From Halarcobacter bivalviorum (lineage in GTDB: Bacteria; Campylobacterota; Campylobacteria; Campylobacterales; Arcobacteraceae): a DNA stretch of 64,000 nucleotides. The stretch lies in assembly GCF_003346815.1 (NCBI RefSeq), contig NZ_CP031217.1, positions 1,674,001 to 1,738,000 on the forward strand, written 5' to 3'. Under the pieces are notes generated by a model. The model was not told where the DNA came from. It saw only the letters and a program-made list of their open reading frames with translations, and did not search any database. Each line of letters starts with the position of its first letter. Position 1 is the stretch's first letter. This document shows, one piece after another, positions 35,028 through 44,255 of the stretch. The position numbers and the translations under genes are program-made.

Positions 35028-37382
35028 ATGATAAATAATGCTTCTATCAAAGTTAAGCTTTTATCAACTGTTATTATAGCAATACTTGTTGTTGCATTTT
35101 ATATGTTGTTTGAATTAATTTCTTCATTAAAACATGAAGCTCAAATAGTAACTACACAAACAGAAAAAACTGCTTATGAGAATAAAGAACAAGAATTAAA
35201 AAACTATGTATCTTTAGCTTTTGAAACAGTTGAATCATACTATGAAAGAACTTCTAAAGAGAAAGTAAAAAGCGAAGTAGAAAGTTATATTACAGAACAA
35301 TCGGGATTCTTATTCTCTATCATTGAAGCTGAATATGAAAAGAATAAAAATATTTTAAGTGAACAAGCATTAAAAGAAAAAATAATGTCTATCGTAGAAA
35401 GTACTAGGTATGGTACTTCTGGTTATTTTTGGATTAATGACTTTAACTATAAAATGGTAATGCATCCAATAAAAAAAGAACTTAGTGGACAATATTTTAA
35501 AAATACACCAAAAGTTCCTTTTGTAGAACTTGGTGTTGATGCTTTGAAAAAAGTAAAAGAAGATCAAACTTTTATTGAATACTCTTTTTATAATCCAAGT
35601 AGTAAAAAAACTGTATTTAAAGCTTCTATTGTAAAAGTTTTTAAACCTTACAACTGGATTATAGGTACAGGAGCTTATATCGATGATATAAGTGAAAAGA
35701 TGAAGCAAGAGGCTTTAAAAGCAATTGCGTCAATGAAATATGGAGATAATGGATATTTTTGGGTAAATGACTCAAATCATGTTGTTACTGCACATGGAGC
35801 AAGTGATGCTTTAGTTGGTAAAAATATGAAAGATTTACAGGATAAAAAAGGTAAATATCTTTATCAAGAAATTGTAAAAACTGCAAATGCATCAAAAGAA
35901 GGTGGTTTAGTTAAATACTTCTGGACTATTCCAGGAAGAGAAGGAGATTTTGAAAAATTCTCTTATGTTCAAAGGTTTGAACCTTGGGATATGATTATAG
36001 GAACTGGTTCATATATCGTAGATACAGAAGAGCAATTACAAAAGCTAAATAAACTAACAGAAGAGAATATCTCTTCTTCTATTTTAAATTCAGTTATTAC
36101 AGTTTTAATTTTACTTGTTGTTTTAACAGTTTTAGTAATTTTTATTCTAAATAAAGTTGTATTTAACCCATTAAGTTATTTCCAAAATGGATTATTAGAT
36201 TTCTTTAAATATGTTAATAAAGAAACAGAGAATATTAATCCTATTGAAGTTACTGCAAATGATGAAATTGGAAAGATGGCTTCATTAATTAATGAAAATA
36301 TCAATAAAACAAAGACTATCATTGAGCAAGACAACAAAGTTATAAGTGATGTAAAAACTATTGTAAATAGAGTTAGTGACGGTTATTTAGAAAATAGAAT
36401 TTCATCAACTACAAATAATGAATCATTAGAAGAGCTTAAAAATCTTCTTAATAATATGCTTGATAATCTTGAAAAACTAGTTGGTAAAAATATTAATGCT
36501 CTAAGTGAAGTTCTTGAACAATATGCAAATAGAGACTTTACTAAAACTTTAGATTCTTCTACAAGTGGAAAAATTGGAAATGATATTTTAAATCTAAATA
36601 AAATGATTACAACTATCTTACAAGATAATAAAGAAGATGGAGAGACATTACAAGATAAATCAACAGAATTATCTACTAATGTTAGAACTTTAAGTGAAAA
36701 TGCAACAAGTCAAGCTGCTTCATTAGAAGAGACTGCTGCTTCTATTGAAGAGATTACTGGTAATATTAGACAAACAAATGAGAAAGCACAACAGATGTTA
36801 AAAATCTCTTCTCAAACGCAAAATTCTGCACATAAAGGTAAAGATTTAGCAACTAGAACTTCTGTTTCTATGGAAGAGATAAATGAAAAAGTTACAATGA
36901 TTAATGAAGCAATTACAGTAATTGACCAAATTGCTTTCCAAACAAATATTCTTTCATTAAATGCAGCTGTTGAAGCAGCAACTGCTGGTGAAGCTGGTAA
37001 AGGTTTTGCTGTTGTTGCAGCTGAAGTTAGAAACCTTGCAAGTAGGTCAGCTGAAGCAGCTAAAGAGATTAAAGAGTTAGTTGAAGATGCCACAATTAAA
37101 GCTAATGATGGTAAAAATATTAGTTCTGAAATGATTAATGGCTTCCAAGAATTAGAAGAAAATATCAAATTAACTAATAATTTAATCAATGATGTAACAA
37201 ATGCAGCAAATGAACAAAGTTCAGGAATGAACCAAATTAGTGATGCAGTAAATCAATTAGATAGATTTACTCAAGAAAATGCTTCAATTGCAGATAAAAC
37301 AAACTTCATTGCACAAGAGACAAACTCAATTGCAAATGATATTGTTGAAGCTGTAAATAGAAATAAATTTAATCAAAAATAA
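35028..37382 (+). CDS. Methyl-accepting chemotaxis protein with double Cache sensor
   Basis: A 784-residue chemoreceptor. A first membrane helix (about 10-31), then two repeated Cache_2 units, each with a GYFWxND and WxxGTGxYI motif (about 125-220 and 235-335), a second helix (about 352-378), a HAMP-like linker, and a cytoplasmic signalling domain with the conserved tip [20 protein letters not shown] near residue 632. dCache_2 domains bind small organic acids or similar ligands. The C-terminus lacks a CheR-tether pentapeptide. It shares its cytoplasmic design, including a LLDFFKYVN segment, with the receptor at 61170. Confidence 0.92.
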   Translation: MINNASIKVKLLSTVIIAILVVAFYMLFELISSLKHEAQIVTTQTEKTAYENKEQELKNYVSLAFETVESYYERTSKEKVKSEVESYITEQSGFLFSIIEAEYEKNKNILSEQALKEKIMSIVESTRYGTSGYFWINDFNYKMVMHPIKKELSGQYFKNTPKVPFVELGVDALKKVKEDQTFIEYSFYNPSSKKTVFKASIVKVFKPYNWIIGTGAYIDDISEKMKQEALKAIASMKYGDNGYFWVNDSNHVVTAHGASDALVGKNMKDLQDKKGKYLYQEIVKTANASKEGGLVKYFWTIPGREGDFEKFSYVQRFEPWDMIIGTGSYIVDTEEQLQKLNKLTEENISSSILNSVITVLILLVVLTVLVIFILNKVVFNPLSYFQNGLLDFFKYVNKETENINPIEVTANDEIGKMASLINENINKTKTIIEQDNKVISDVKTIVNRVSDGYLENRISSTTNNESLEELKNLLNNMLDNLEKLVGKNINALSEVLEQYANRDFTKTLDSSTSGKIGNDILNLNKMITTILQDNKEDGETLQDKSTELSTNVRTLSENATSQAASLEETAASIEEITGNIRQTNEKAQQMLKISSQTQNSAHKGKDLATRTSVSMEEINEKVTMINEAITVIDQIAFQTNILSLNAAVEAATAGEAGKGFAVVAAEVRNLASRSAEAAKEIKELVEDATIKANDGKNISSEMINGFQELEENIKLTNNLINDVTNAANEQSSGMNQISDAVNQLDRFTQENASIADKTNFIAQETNSIANDIVEAVNRNKFNQK

Positions 37383-37387
37383 AAAAG

Positions 37388-37424
37388 AATCAAACTAGAT
37401 GAAATCTTTCACTCTAGTTTGATT
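37388..37424. terminator. Bidirectional terminator overlapping the GGDEF gene end
   Basis: A perfect 12-bp stem (AATCAAACTAGA, 37388-37399; mate 37413-37424), preceded by A6 and followed by T-rich sequence, just after the chemoreceptor stop. Its bases also encode the last codons and stop of the convergent PAS-GGDEF gene. Confidence 0.65.
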
Positions 37425-38387
37425 TCTTCCATTCTCTTTAGATTCATACAATAATTTATCTACTTTATTATATAAATCCCTTGTTGTAAAATCTCTATTT
37501 GCTTTTAAAATATTTCCCAATCCAATAGAAACAGTAAGGTATTGAGAGATTGAATTATTTGCTGCTTCAATCTTTTTATCTATGATTTTTGTTCTAAGTT
37601 TTTCCATTAAGAAAAATGAATCTTCTACAGAATTTGTATTAAATAGTAAACCAAACTCTTCTCCACCAAGTCTAAAACAAAAATCATTTTCTCTTGTTAG
37701 GGTATCTTGTATTATTGAGGCAACTTCTGCTAATACCTCATCACCTCTTTGGTGTCCAAAAGTATCATTATAGTCTTTGAAAAAATCTATATCAACAAGT
37801 GCAAAAGAAAACTCTTGATTAGTTCTTTTTAGATGAGCTAACTTTTTTGAAAAGATATTTTCAAAATATCTTCGATTTCCTAAGTTAGTTAAATAATCAG
37901 TATTACTAAGACTAGACAATAACTTATTTTTATTATCTAACTCTTCTAAAGCTTCTTTATAAGAAGTTATATCTAACATAACTCCTACTAAACCTAATAC
38001 ATCATCATTTTCTACAAAAGTTGCTTTATAAAAATTATAGTGTCTAACTTGTGAATCTGCACACTTAACTTTTGTTTCATAATTTTGAACACCTGGATTA
38101 TTAAATAGCTCTTCATCCATTTTGTAATAAATATCTGCATACTCTGTAGGTATAAGATCAGGTAAATCATATAAAGATTTTCCTTCTATCTCTTCTTTAC
38201 TAATACCCAAAATTGTTTTTGAAAAAGCATCATTACAGTATAAGTATTTACCTTTTCTATCTTTATAAAACATTGGATTAGGAACTGTATCAAATAATGT
38301 TTGTAAAAAAGAGTTATTAGACTTTAAACTATCATTAAAAAATTTAAGATGTTTTTCTAACTCTTTTTGTGTACTTCCAATTGTCAA
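37395..38387 (-). CDS. PAS-GGDEF diguanylate cyclase
   Basis: A 330-residue cytoplasmic protein: a short helix, a PAS domain (about 25-150, with FYKDRKGKYLYCNDAF), a linker helix and a GGDEF domain (about 165-330). The active site reads GGEEF near residue 240, and an intact inhibitory site RxxD (REND) lies upstream of it, so the enzyme should make c-di-GMP and be feedback-inhibited. It has no membrane segment. Confidence 0.9.
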   Translation of the reverse strand: MTIGSTQKELEKHLKFFNDSLKSNNSFLQTLFDTVPNPMFYKDRKGKYLYCNDAFSKTILGISKEEIEGKSLYDLPDLIPTEYADIYYKMDEELFNNPGVQNYETKVKCADSQVRHYNFYKATFVENDDVLGLVGVMLDITSYKEALEELDNKNKLLSSLSNTDYLTNLGNRRYFENIFSKKLAHLKRTNQEFSFALVDIDFFKDYNDTFGHQRGDEVLAEVASIIQDTLTRENDFCFRLGGEEFGLLFNTNSVEDSFFLMEKLRTKIIDKKIEAANNSISQYLTVSIGLGNILKANRDFTTRDLYNKVDKLLYESKENGRNQTRVKDFI

Positions 38388-38478
38388 TACAAACTCCTTT
38401 TATTCAAGGTCGTAGAATAACATAATTAAAGTTTCAAATACTTAAGTTCATTTAACTTTTTTTGGATAATATTCATTT

Positions 38479-39144
38479 ATGAAACTTTTAGAACCAGTTG
38501 AAAAAATCTATTTACTTGATGATGACAATTTTGACTTTCCCACTTTAGATATGATGAATAATGATTTAGTAGCCATAGGTGGAGACTTTCACCCTCAAAG
38601 ACTAATTAATGCTTACGAAAATGGTCTATTTCCTTGGTTTATGGATGAACACAATCATATTCATTGGTTTAGCCCTCAAAAAAGAATGGTTTTATATCCA
38701 GAGGAATTTAGAGTAACAAAAAGTCTAAAAAGAACCTTGAATAACAAGGGATATATTGTTAAGACAAATGAGAATTTTGAAGAGGTTATGAGAAACTGTG
38801 CAAATATAAAACGAAAACATGAAGATGATACTTGGATAAATGAGTATTATATTCAAGCCTATACAAACCTTAATAAACTTGGACTTGCCTACTCTATTGA
38901 AACTTATTTAGAAGATGAATTAGTAGGTGGCTTATATGGAGTATTAATTGATGATGTTTTTTGTGGAGAGAGTATGTTCGCAAAACAAAGAGATGCTTCA
39001 AAAGTAGCCTTTTACCATTTATGTAAACAAGCAAAAGAAAATGGTATAAATATTATAGACTGCCAAGTTCATAATGAACACTTAGAAAGTCTTGGAGCAA
39101 AAGAGATTTCAAGGGAAGAGTATTTTAAAATACTAAAAATATGA
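38479..39144 (+). CDS. aat: Leucyl/phenylalanyl-tRNA-protein transferase
   Basis: A 221-residue enzyme that adds Leu or Phe to N-terminal Arg or Lys of proteins, marking them for ClpAP. The family run ALINAYENGLFPWF-like segment (here RLINAYENGLFPWF) and WFSPQKRMVLYP are clear, as is GGLYGVLIDDVFCGESMF. The length is typical. Its stop overlaps yjbQ by four bases. Confidence 0.93.
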   Translation: MKLLEPVEKIYLLDDDNFDFPTLDMMNNDLVAIGGDFHPQRLINAYENGLFPWFMDEHNHIHWFSPQKRMVLYPEEFRVTKSLKRTLNNKGYIVKTNENFEEVMRNCANIKRKHEDDTWINEYYIQAYTNLNKLGLAYSIETYLEDELVGGLYGVLIDDVFCGESMFAKQRDASKVAFYHLCKQAKENGINIIDCQVHNEHLESLGAKEISREEYFKILKI

Positions 39145-39560
39145 AAACAATTCAAAAAGAGTTTACCCTTAATGCAAAAACAAGAGGTTTTCATTTAATC
39201 ACAAATGAAATTCTTTCAAAGTTACCTGAACTATCTTCTATAAATGTAGGAATATTAAATCTTTTTATTAAACATACAAGTGCAAGTCTTACAATAAATG
39301 AAAACTGTGATAGTCTTGTAAGAAGTGATATGGAAAAGTTTATGAATGATGTAGTATCAAATAAATCTTACTTTGACCATACTTATGAAGGAGAAGATGA
39401 TATGCCAGCACATATTAAATCTTCACTTTTTGGTACAAGCCTTTCAATACCTATTACAAATGGTCAACTTAATCTTGGAACTTGGCAAGGTATCTATTTA
39501 GGGGAGCATAGAGATTTTGGTGGTTCTAGAAAAATAGTTGCTACTATTATTGGAACATAA
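39141..39560 (+). CDS. YjbQ-family protein (UPF0047)
   Basis: A 139-residue protein with KHTSASLTINENCD, HTYEGEDDMPAHIKSSL and GTWQGIYLGEHRD, the three conserved blocks of UPF0047. Some members have weak thiamine-phosphate synthase activity. It is translationally coupled to aat by a four-base overlap, a combination with no known functional reason. Confidence 0.9.
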   Translation: MKTIQKEFTLNAKTRGFHLITNEILSKLPELSSINVGILNLFIKHTSASLTINENCDSLVRSDMEKFMNDVVSNKSYFDHTYEGEDDMPAHIKSSLFGTSLSIPITNGQLNLGTWQGIYLGEHRDFGGSRKIVATIIGT

Positions 39561-39562
39561 AA

Positions 39563-39679
39563 TTAAAGCACCATCTCTTTTAAATATTCACTTATCTTTG
39601 GTTGGTAGTCTTTTCTACATACCAAACATGTTGGGAAATATGCTATTTTTTTATCTAGTTTTGTAATTTTAGATATCAT
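39563..39679 (-). pseudogene. Possible gene remnant, 38 codons
   Basis: A short minus-strand frame, MISKITKLDKKIAYFPTCLV continuing CRKDYQPKISEYLKEMVL. The end resembles the tail of a LysR-type effector domain (a VCRKDYQPKI-like segment is common there), but nothing upstream continues it. It may be the 3' remnant of a lost regulator gene. The 293-base gap between yjbQ and the next gene holds nothing else besides a terminator hairpin. Confidence 0.28.
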
Positions 39680-39705
39680 TTTTATAGACTTTATCAAATA
39701 TAATA

Positions 39706-39739
39706 AATAAAAGAGTAATTTAAAAAATACTCTTTTATT
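39706..39739. terminator. Hairpin terminator in the yjbQ downstream gap
   Basis: A perfect 12-bp stem (AATAAAAGAGTA, 39706-39717; mate 39728-39739) with a 10-base loop and T-rich flank. Confidence 0.5.
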
Positions 39740-39853
39740 ACTTTAGAAATAGATTAAAATTTTAATTTTGTTATTAATACCCTATTTTAATTAACTAAAC
39801 TTTTTATAAATTTAAGAGGTAAGATTGCTATTCAGTCATTTGAAGGAGTTAGC

Positions 39854-40339
39854 ATGTTTTCATTACTTCATTTACATCTTATTACTTTTATAATAATCTA
39901 CATAAATGTTTTGATTTTTAATAAAAGTATGTCCAATGATTTAGGTTCAAAATACTTTTTTATTAACTACATTTATCATCATCACAAAAAAATTAGTTGT
40001 TTTCTAATCACTTATCCTTTTATAATCATCTTAATTTATTACTTATCTGAAAATATATTTCTAATATCCTCTTTTTTCATTTCAATCTTACATCTCTATT
40101 TTCTACATGAAATTATTTCAAAAAAAGATATTGTAAAAAGAGAGGCTTATATATATTGGTTTAAAAAAAATGTAACACATAGTTTTTCTATGCATGCACA
40201 TGATATGTTTAAAAATGATTTCAATTTTTTAAATGAAAGAATAAACAGAGCCATTTTATTTAAATTTGAAATCATCTTTTTTATCTCAGTTGTAATAGAG
40301 AGTGAAGTTTTACATGAGATATTATCTATGGTTAAGTAG
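39854..40339 (+). CDS. Hypothetical membrane protein, 161 residues
   Basis: Not recognised. Three to four hydrophobic segments (about 5-22, 50-66, 70-90 and 138-152) with histidine-rich loops (YIYHHHKK near 40 and SFSMHAHDMF near 115). A strong GAAGGAG ribosome-binding site five bases upstream supports the start. It overlaps the end of the convergent GlxA-type regulator by eight bases. The histidines might bind metal, but this is guesswork. Confidence 0.65.
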   Translation: MFSLLHLHLITFIIIYINVLIFNKSMSNDLGSKYFFINYIYHHHKKISCFLITYPFIIILIYYLSENIFLISSFFISILHLYFLHEIISKKDIVKREAYIYWFKKNVTHSFSMHAHDMFKNDFNFLNERINRAILFKFEIIFFISVVIESEVLHEILSMVK

Positions 40340-41276
40340 TTATTACTTGTTGAAACTTTTTTCTAAACTCTATAGGATTTAAAGAAGTATGTTTTTTAAA
40401 TAGTTTTCTAAAGCTATTCTCATCAAAATAACCTACCTCAAAAGTGATTTCACTAAAACTTTTATTTGTACAAATCAATAACTCTTTTGCCTTTTCAGCT
40501 CTTAAAATCTGTAAATACTTTATTGGTGAAATATTTAAAGCCTTATTAAATCTTCTTGTAAAGGTTTTAGAAGAAGAATCTATTTGTTTGGCTAAATCCT
40601 CTATCGATATTTGCTGATGTAGATTTTCTTTCAACCAAAAAACAAGCTCTTTTATCTCTTTGTCATCATATAAAAAAACTGTAGAAAAACTTTTATATGA
40701 TTGTTGAGACTCCCTACCCTTATCAACAACTAGTAAATTTGCAAGTTGAGTAGCAGTTCTATTGCTAAAATATTTTTCAATAAGATATAGACATAAATCC
40801 ACATAAGCAGTTACTCCACCAGCAGTTATAATATCTTTTTCATCAATTAAAATTTTATTTACATCAATATTAATTTTGGGAAAATTAAGTTTAAAATACT
40901 CTTCATATGCCCAATGAGTTGTAGCTTTTTTTCTATCAAGTAGTTTTGTTTTTGCTAAAACTATACTTCCAAGACAAGCAGAAGCTAAAAGAGCTTTTTT
41001 TGAATGTTGAAACTTTAACCAAGAGATTAACTCTTTTGTAATTAACTCCTCAAGTCTATCTTTTAACATAGGAGGAATAATCACGATATCATAAACTATC
41101 CTTTCATCAAAAGGTTTACAATCAAAATATTTAAACTCTTCAGAACCTACAAAAGTAGTCTCTATCTCCTCTTCCTCTTTTGACTTACAAAGCTTATTAT
41201 TAAAAGAAAATATCTCCTCTATTCCATAAGCTGTTGACTTTAATACATTCTTTAAAACTACTATTGCAATCTTCAT
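40332..41276 (-). CDS. GlxA-type AraC regulator with DJ-1/PfpI domain
   Basis: A 314-residue regulator: an N-terminal DJ-1/PfpI-like domain (about 1-180, including LLASACLGSIVLAKTKLLD with the nucleophile-elbow cysteine) and a C-terminal AraC helix-turn-helix domain (about 215-310: IEDLAKQIDSSSKTFTRRFN, ITFEVGYFDENSFRKLFKKH). The start at 41276 is chosen because AGGA lies just upstream; the frame could extend ten codons further. The effector is unknown. It is divergent from the copper operon. Confidence 0.87.
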   Translation of the reverse strand: MKIAIVVLKNVLKSTAYGIEEIFSFNNKLCKSKEEEEIETTFVGSEEFKYFDCKPFDERIVYDIVIIPPMLKDRLEELITKELISWLKFQHSKKALLASACLGSIVLAKTKLLDRKKATTHWAYEEYFKLNFPKINIDVNKILIDEKDIITAGGVTAYVDLCLYLIEKYFSNRTATQLANLLVVDKGRESQQSYKSFSTVFLYDDKEIKELVFWLKENLHQQISIEDLAKQIDSSSKTFTRRFNKALNISPIKYLQILRAEKAKELLICTNKSFSEITFEVGYFDENSFRKLFKKHTSLNPIEFRKKFQQVITT

Positions 41277-41324
41277 TTTTGTCCTAAATGACTTTTTATA
41301 AGTCAAATTTTACCCAAAAAAACC

Positions 41325-41351
41325 TTGACATTTATTTCACATGATGATAAT
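41325..41351 (+). promoter_or_regulatory. Promoter of the copper operon
   Basis: A perfect -35 box TTGACA (41325-41330) and a -10 region in GATAATAT (41346-41353), spacing 15-17 bases depending on the hexamer chosen. A consensus -35 is rare in this AT-rich genome. Confidence 0.65.
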
Positions 41352-41363
41352 ATCATATGAAAT
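41334..41363 (+). promoter_or_regulatory. Operator-like inverted repeat for the ArsR-type regulator
   Basis: ATTTCACATGAT (41334-41345) and ATCATATGAAAT (41352-41363) are inverted repeats matching at 11 of 12 bases, separated by GATAAT, the likely -10. The ATATGAA/TTCAT half-site character fits ArsR/SmtB operators. Binding here would block RNA polymerase until metal releases the repressor encoded by the second gene. Confidence 0.65.
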
Positions 41364-41387
41364 ATTTATCATATAAAAGGATTAAAG

Positions 41388-41594
41388 ATGAAAAAACTAT
41401 ATAGAGCAAATAATATAGCTTGTGGAAGTTGTTCAAACCTTATTAAAGCTTCACTTGAAGAGGAGTTTGGAGAAATTACAATTGATTTAAGTAAAGAACC
41501 AAGAGAAGTATCTGTTGAAATAAAAGATGAAAAACAAGAGATAAAGTTTAAAGAAGAAATGAAAGAACTTGGATTTGAGATTATAGAAGAATAA
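41388..41594 (+). CDS. Heavy-metal-associated (HMA) domain copper chaperone, CopZ-like
   Basis: A 68-residue ferredoxin-like HMA protein with a CGSC metal site (Cys13 and Cys16) after the first strand. It would carry Cu(I) to the P-type ATPase encoded two genes downstream, which has its own similar N-terminal domain. AAAGG lies before the start. The stop is two bases before the regulator start. Confidence 0.82.
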   Translation: MKKLYRANNIACGSCSNLIKASLEEEFGEITIDLSKEPREVSVEIKDEKQEIKFKEEMKELGFEIIEE

Positions 41595-41595
41595 A

Positions 41596-41955
41596 ATGTC
41601 TTGTTGTAAAGAAAAAAAACTAATCAGGTCTTGTTGTGAAGATATCAGTTTTATTTCTGATATAAATAAGATACTTCCCTCACAAGAGACTTTAGTTGAT
41701 ATTTCAAATGTCTTCAAAGCTTTAGCAGACCCAACAAGGGCAAAAATATTATACGCTTTAATTGATTATGAGATTTGTGTAGGAGAGATGACAAACTTAC
41801 TTCAAATCCCTCAATCTCATGTTTCTCATCAACTAAGAATATTAAAAAAATATGGAATAGTTGATTTTGAAAAAGATAAAAAGATGTCTTTTTATTTTAT
41901 AAAAGATGAATATATAAAAGAGTTGCTCAAACTAATACTCAAAGAAAAGAAGTAA
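41596..41955 (+). CDS. ArsR/SmtB-family metal-responsive repressor
   Basis: A 119-residue winged-helix repressor (VFKALADPTRAKILYALID, then IPQSHVSHQLRILKKYGIV). It has two N-terminal cysteine pairs (Cys3/Cys4 and Cys13/Cys14) and a cysteine in the alpha3 motif YEICVGEM, the plan of CadC-like sensors that bind thiophilic metals. It is between the copper chaperone and the copper ATPase, so it probably senses Cu(I) and represses through the operator at 41334-41363. Cd or Zn sensing is possible. Confidence 0.86.
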   Translation: MSCCKEKKLIRSCCEDISFISDINKILPSQETLVDISNVFKALADPTRAKILYALIDYEICVGEMTNLLQIPQSHVSHQLRILKKYGIVDFEKDKKMSFYFIKDEYIKELLKLILKEKK

Positions 41956-41957
41956 TC

Positions 41958-44132
41958 ATGTCTAAAGAAAAAATAAACTTAAATATTTCAGGAATGACTT
42001 GTGTAAACTGTTCTAATGGAATAGAAAAATTTTTAAATAAACAAAAAGGTGTGCAAAGTTCAAAAGTAAGTTTTGCTTCTAGTGAAGGAGAATTTACTAT
42101 TGATACTGAAACTATGTCAAAAGAGAGTTTAATAAAAAAAATTGAACAGTTAGGATATAAAGTAGAAGAGGATTTTTCTCATCTTGAAAAAGCACAAGAA
42201 AAAGAGTTTAAAAAACTAAAAAATCTTTTCTCTATTTCTATGACGATAACTGCTTTTATGTTTGTAATTATGTTTTCAAGTATAGTTGATGCATCTGTTA
42301 AACAATATGCTATCTTTGCCCTTGCCACAGTTGTGCAGTTCTTTTGTGGAGCAAGATTTTATAAGTTAACATATAAGGCTTTAAGTAATAAAAACTATGA
42401 TATGAATGTTTTAGTCGCCCTTGGAACTAGTGCTGCATATTTCTATTCTACTTTTGTTGTTTTCTTTCCATCTTTTTTCCCTGAACATTTAAAGTTTATG
42501 TACTTTGATGGAGCAGCTGTTATTATCTCCTTTGTATTATTAGGAAGATTTTTAGAGGAACGTTCAAAACAAAAAGCGAGTGATTTTTTAAAAAAGTTAA
42601 TGACTTTAGCTCCTCAAATTGCAAACTTATTTGATGAAAAAGAGAATATTAAAGAAGTACTAGCTAGTGAACTAAAACTAGAGGATAAGATTTTAGTTAA
42701 AACTGGCGAAAAGATACCTGCTGATGGAGAGATTATAAAAGGTAGTGCAGATATTGATACTTCTATGATAACCGGGGAATCAATGCCAGTATTTAAAGAA
42801 ATAGGAGCTGAAGTATTATCTGGAACTTTAAATACAAATGGAGTAATCACTGTAAAAGTGACAAAACTAGCAAGTGATACTACTTTATCTAAGATTATTA
42901 AGCTTCTAAAATCAGCACAAAGTAAACAAATACCTATTAGTAGATTTGCTGATAAAATTGCAAATATTTTTGTTCCTGCTGTTATTATTATAGCCCTTGC
43001 TACTTTTATAATTTGGGCTACTTTTGGAGATATGCAAAATGCTATTTTAGCAAGTATTTCTGTACTTATTATCTCTTGCCCTTGTGCTTTAGGACTTGCA
43101 ACTCCAATTGCTATTGTAAGTTCAGTTAGTAAAGGTGCAAAGGAAGGTATTCTAATCAAAAACCCTGAAATCTTAGAGATTATAAAAGATATAAAATATG
43201 CTGTTTTTGATAAAACTGGAACACTTACAAAAGGCGAAATAGCAGTAACAAAAACAGATATAGATGAAAAGTATTTTTCTAAAATCTTTGCTATTGAAAG
43301 CTTAAGTGAACACCCTATTTCTAAAGCAATAGTAACTTATTTAAAAGATATAAAAAAAGAGTCTTTTGAGATAGAAGAGTTAGAGATTATTGCAGGAAGA
43401 GGAATAAAAGCAAAAATAGATAAAAAGCTAATTCTACTTGGAAATATACAACTTTTAGAAGAGAATAATATCAAAATAAAAACTTCTCATTTAGAGTTTT
43501 ATAAAGAGAGATTAGAATTAGCAAATGGTGTTATTTTAGCTTCATTTGAAGATGAAAGTATTGGCTCTTTTGCCCTTGAAGATGAGTTAAAAGAGAATGC
43601 TAAAGAGTTAATTGAAAATCTAAAAAAAGAAAATATAAAACCTATTTTACTTACAGGTGATAATAAAATTACTGCTTCTAAAATAGCCTCTAAAATTGGT
43701 ATTGAAAAAGTTTATAGTGAAGTTATTCCAACTCAAAAATATGATGTAATAAAAGAGGTTCAAAAAAAAGGCAAGGTCATGTTTGTAGGAGATGGAATAA
43801 ATGATGCTCCATCAATCAAACAAGCTGATATTGGTGTTACTCTAAATTCAGGAGCTGATATAAGTAAAGATGCTGGAGATATAATTTTAATAAACAATGA
43901 ACTTAACTCTATAACTAAAAGTATCAAGCTTTCAATTGAGACAATGAAGATTATCAAACAAAATCTTTTTTGGGCCTTTATTTATAATGCAATAGGTATT
44001 CCATTAGCAGCAGGAGTTTTATATCCATTTTTTGGTTTAATGCTTTCTCCTGTTTATGCAGGAATTGCTATGAGTTTTAGTTCTGTTACAGTTGTATTAA
44101 ACTCACTTAGACTTAAACTAAAAAAACTTTAA
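41958..44132 (+). CDS. copA: Copper-exporting P1B-type ATPase
   Basis: A 724-residue metal pump. One N-terminal HMA domain (GMTCVNC, Cys15/Cys18), a CPC motif in the sixth transmembrane helix (374-376), phosphorylated Asp418 in DKTGTLTKG, an SEHPISKAI nucleotide-binding motif and GDGINDAP. The last two helices carry YNAIGIPLAAG and MSFSSVTVVLNS, the P1B-1 signature for Cu(I). It is the last gene of the chaperone-repressor-ATPase operon and ends in a strong hairpin. Confidence 0.93.
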   Translation: MSKEKINLNISGMTCVNCSNGIEKFLNKQKGVQSSKVSFASSEGEFTIDTETMSKESLIKKIEQLGYKVEEDFSHLEKAQEKEFKKLKNLFSISMTITAFMFVIMFSSIVDASVKQYAIFALATVVQFFCGARFYKLTYKALSNKNYDMNVLVALGTSAAYFYSTFVVFFPSFFPEHLKFMYFDGAAVIISFVLLGRFLEERSKQKASDFLKKLMTLAPQIANLFDEKENIKEVLASELKLEDKILVKTGEKIPADGEIIKGSADIDTSMITGESMPVFKEIGAEVLSGTLNTNGVITVKVTKLASDTTLSKIIKLLKSAQSKQIPISRFADKIANIFVPAVIIIALATFIIWATFGDMQNAILASISVLIISCPCALGLATPIAIVSSVSKGAKEGILIKNPEILEIIKDIKYAVFDKTGTLTKGEIAVTKTDIDEKYFSKIFAIESLSEHPISKAIVTYLKDIKKESFEIEELEIIAGRGIKAKIDKKLILLGNIQLLEENNIKIKTSHLEFYKERLELANGVILASFEDESIGSFALEDELKENAKELIENLKKENIKPILLTGDNKITASKIASKIGIEKVYSEVIPTQKYDVIKEVQKKGKVMFVGDGINDAPSIKQADIGVTLNSGADISKDAGDIILINNELNSITKSIKLSIETMKIIKQNLFWAFIYNAIGIPLAAGVLYPFFGLMLSPVYAGIAMSFSSVTVVLNSLRLKLKKL

Positions 44133-44155
44133 AAGAGAAGATTTTCTTCTCTTTT
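44131..44155 (+). terminator. Terminator after copA
   Basis: A perfect 11-bp stem (AAAAGAGAAGA, 44131-44141; mate 44145-44155) with a TTT loop and a T-rich tail, starting at the copA stop. Confidence 0.8.
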
Positions 44156-44255
44156 TATAATTTGTCTAAAATAACCTTTTTTATGTCATTTTTACCTCTT
44201 TTGCAAAAACTCTTACTATGAAATAATAAAATCCACAAAAGAAAAAGGATTTATT

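Noticed and set aside
36880-37060. Repeat between the two chemoreceptor genes (near 36900 and 62870).
   Set aside because: The match is protein homology in the conserved signalling tip, not a DNA repeat element.
36812-37189. Long minus-strand frame antisense to the first chemoreceptor, with a similar one at 62900-63298 in the second.
   Set aside because: Both lie opposite the highly conserved signalling tip; the similarity and openness follow from the codon use of the real gene on the other strand.
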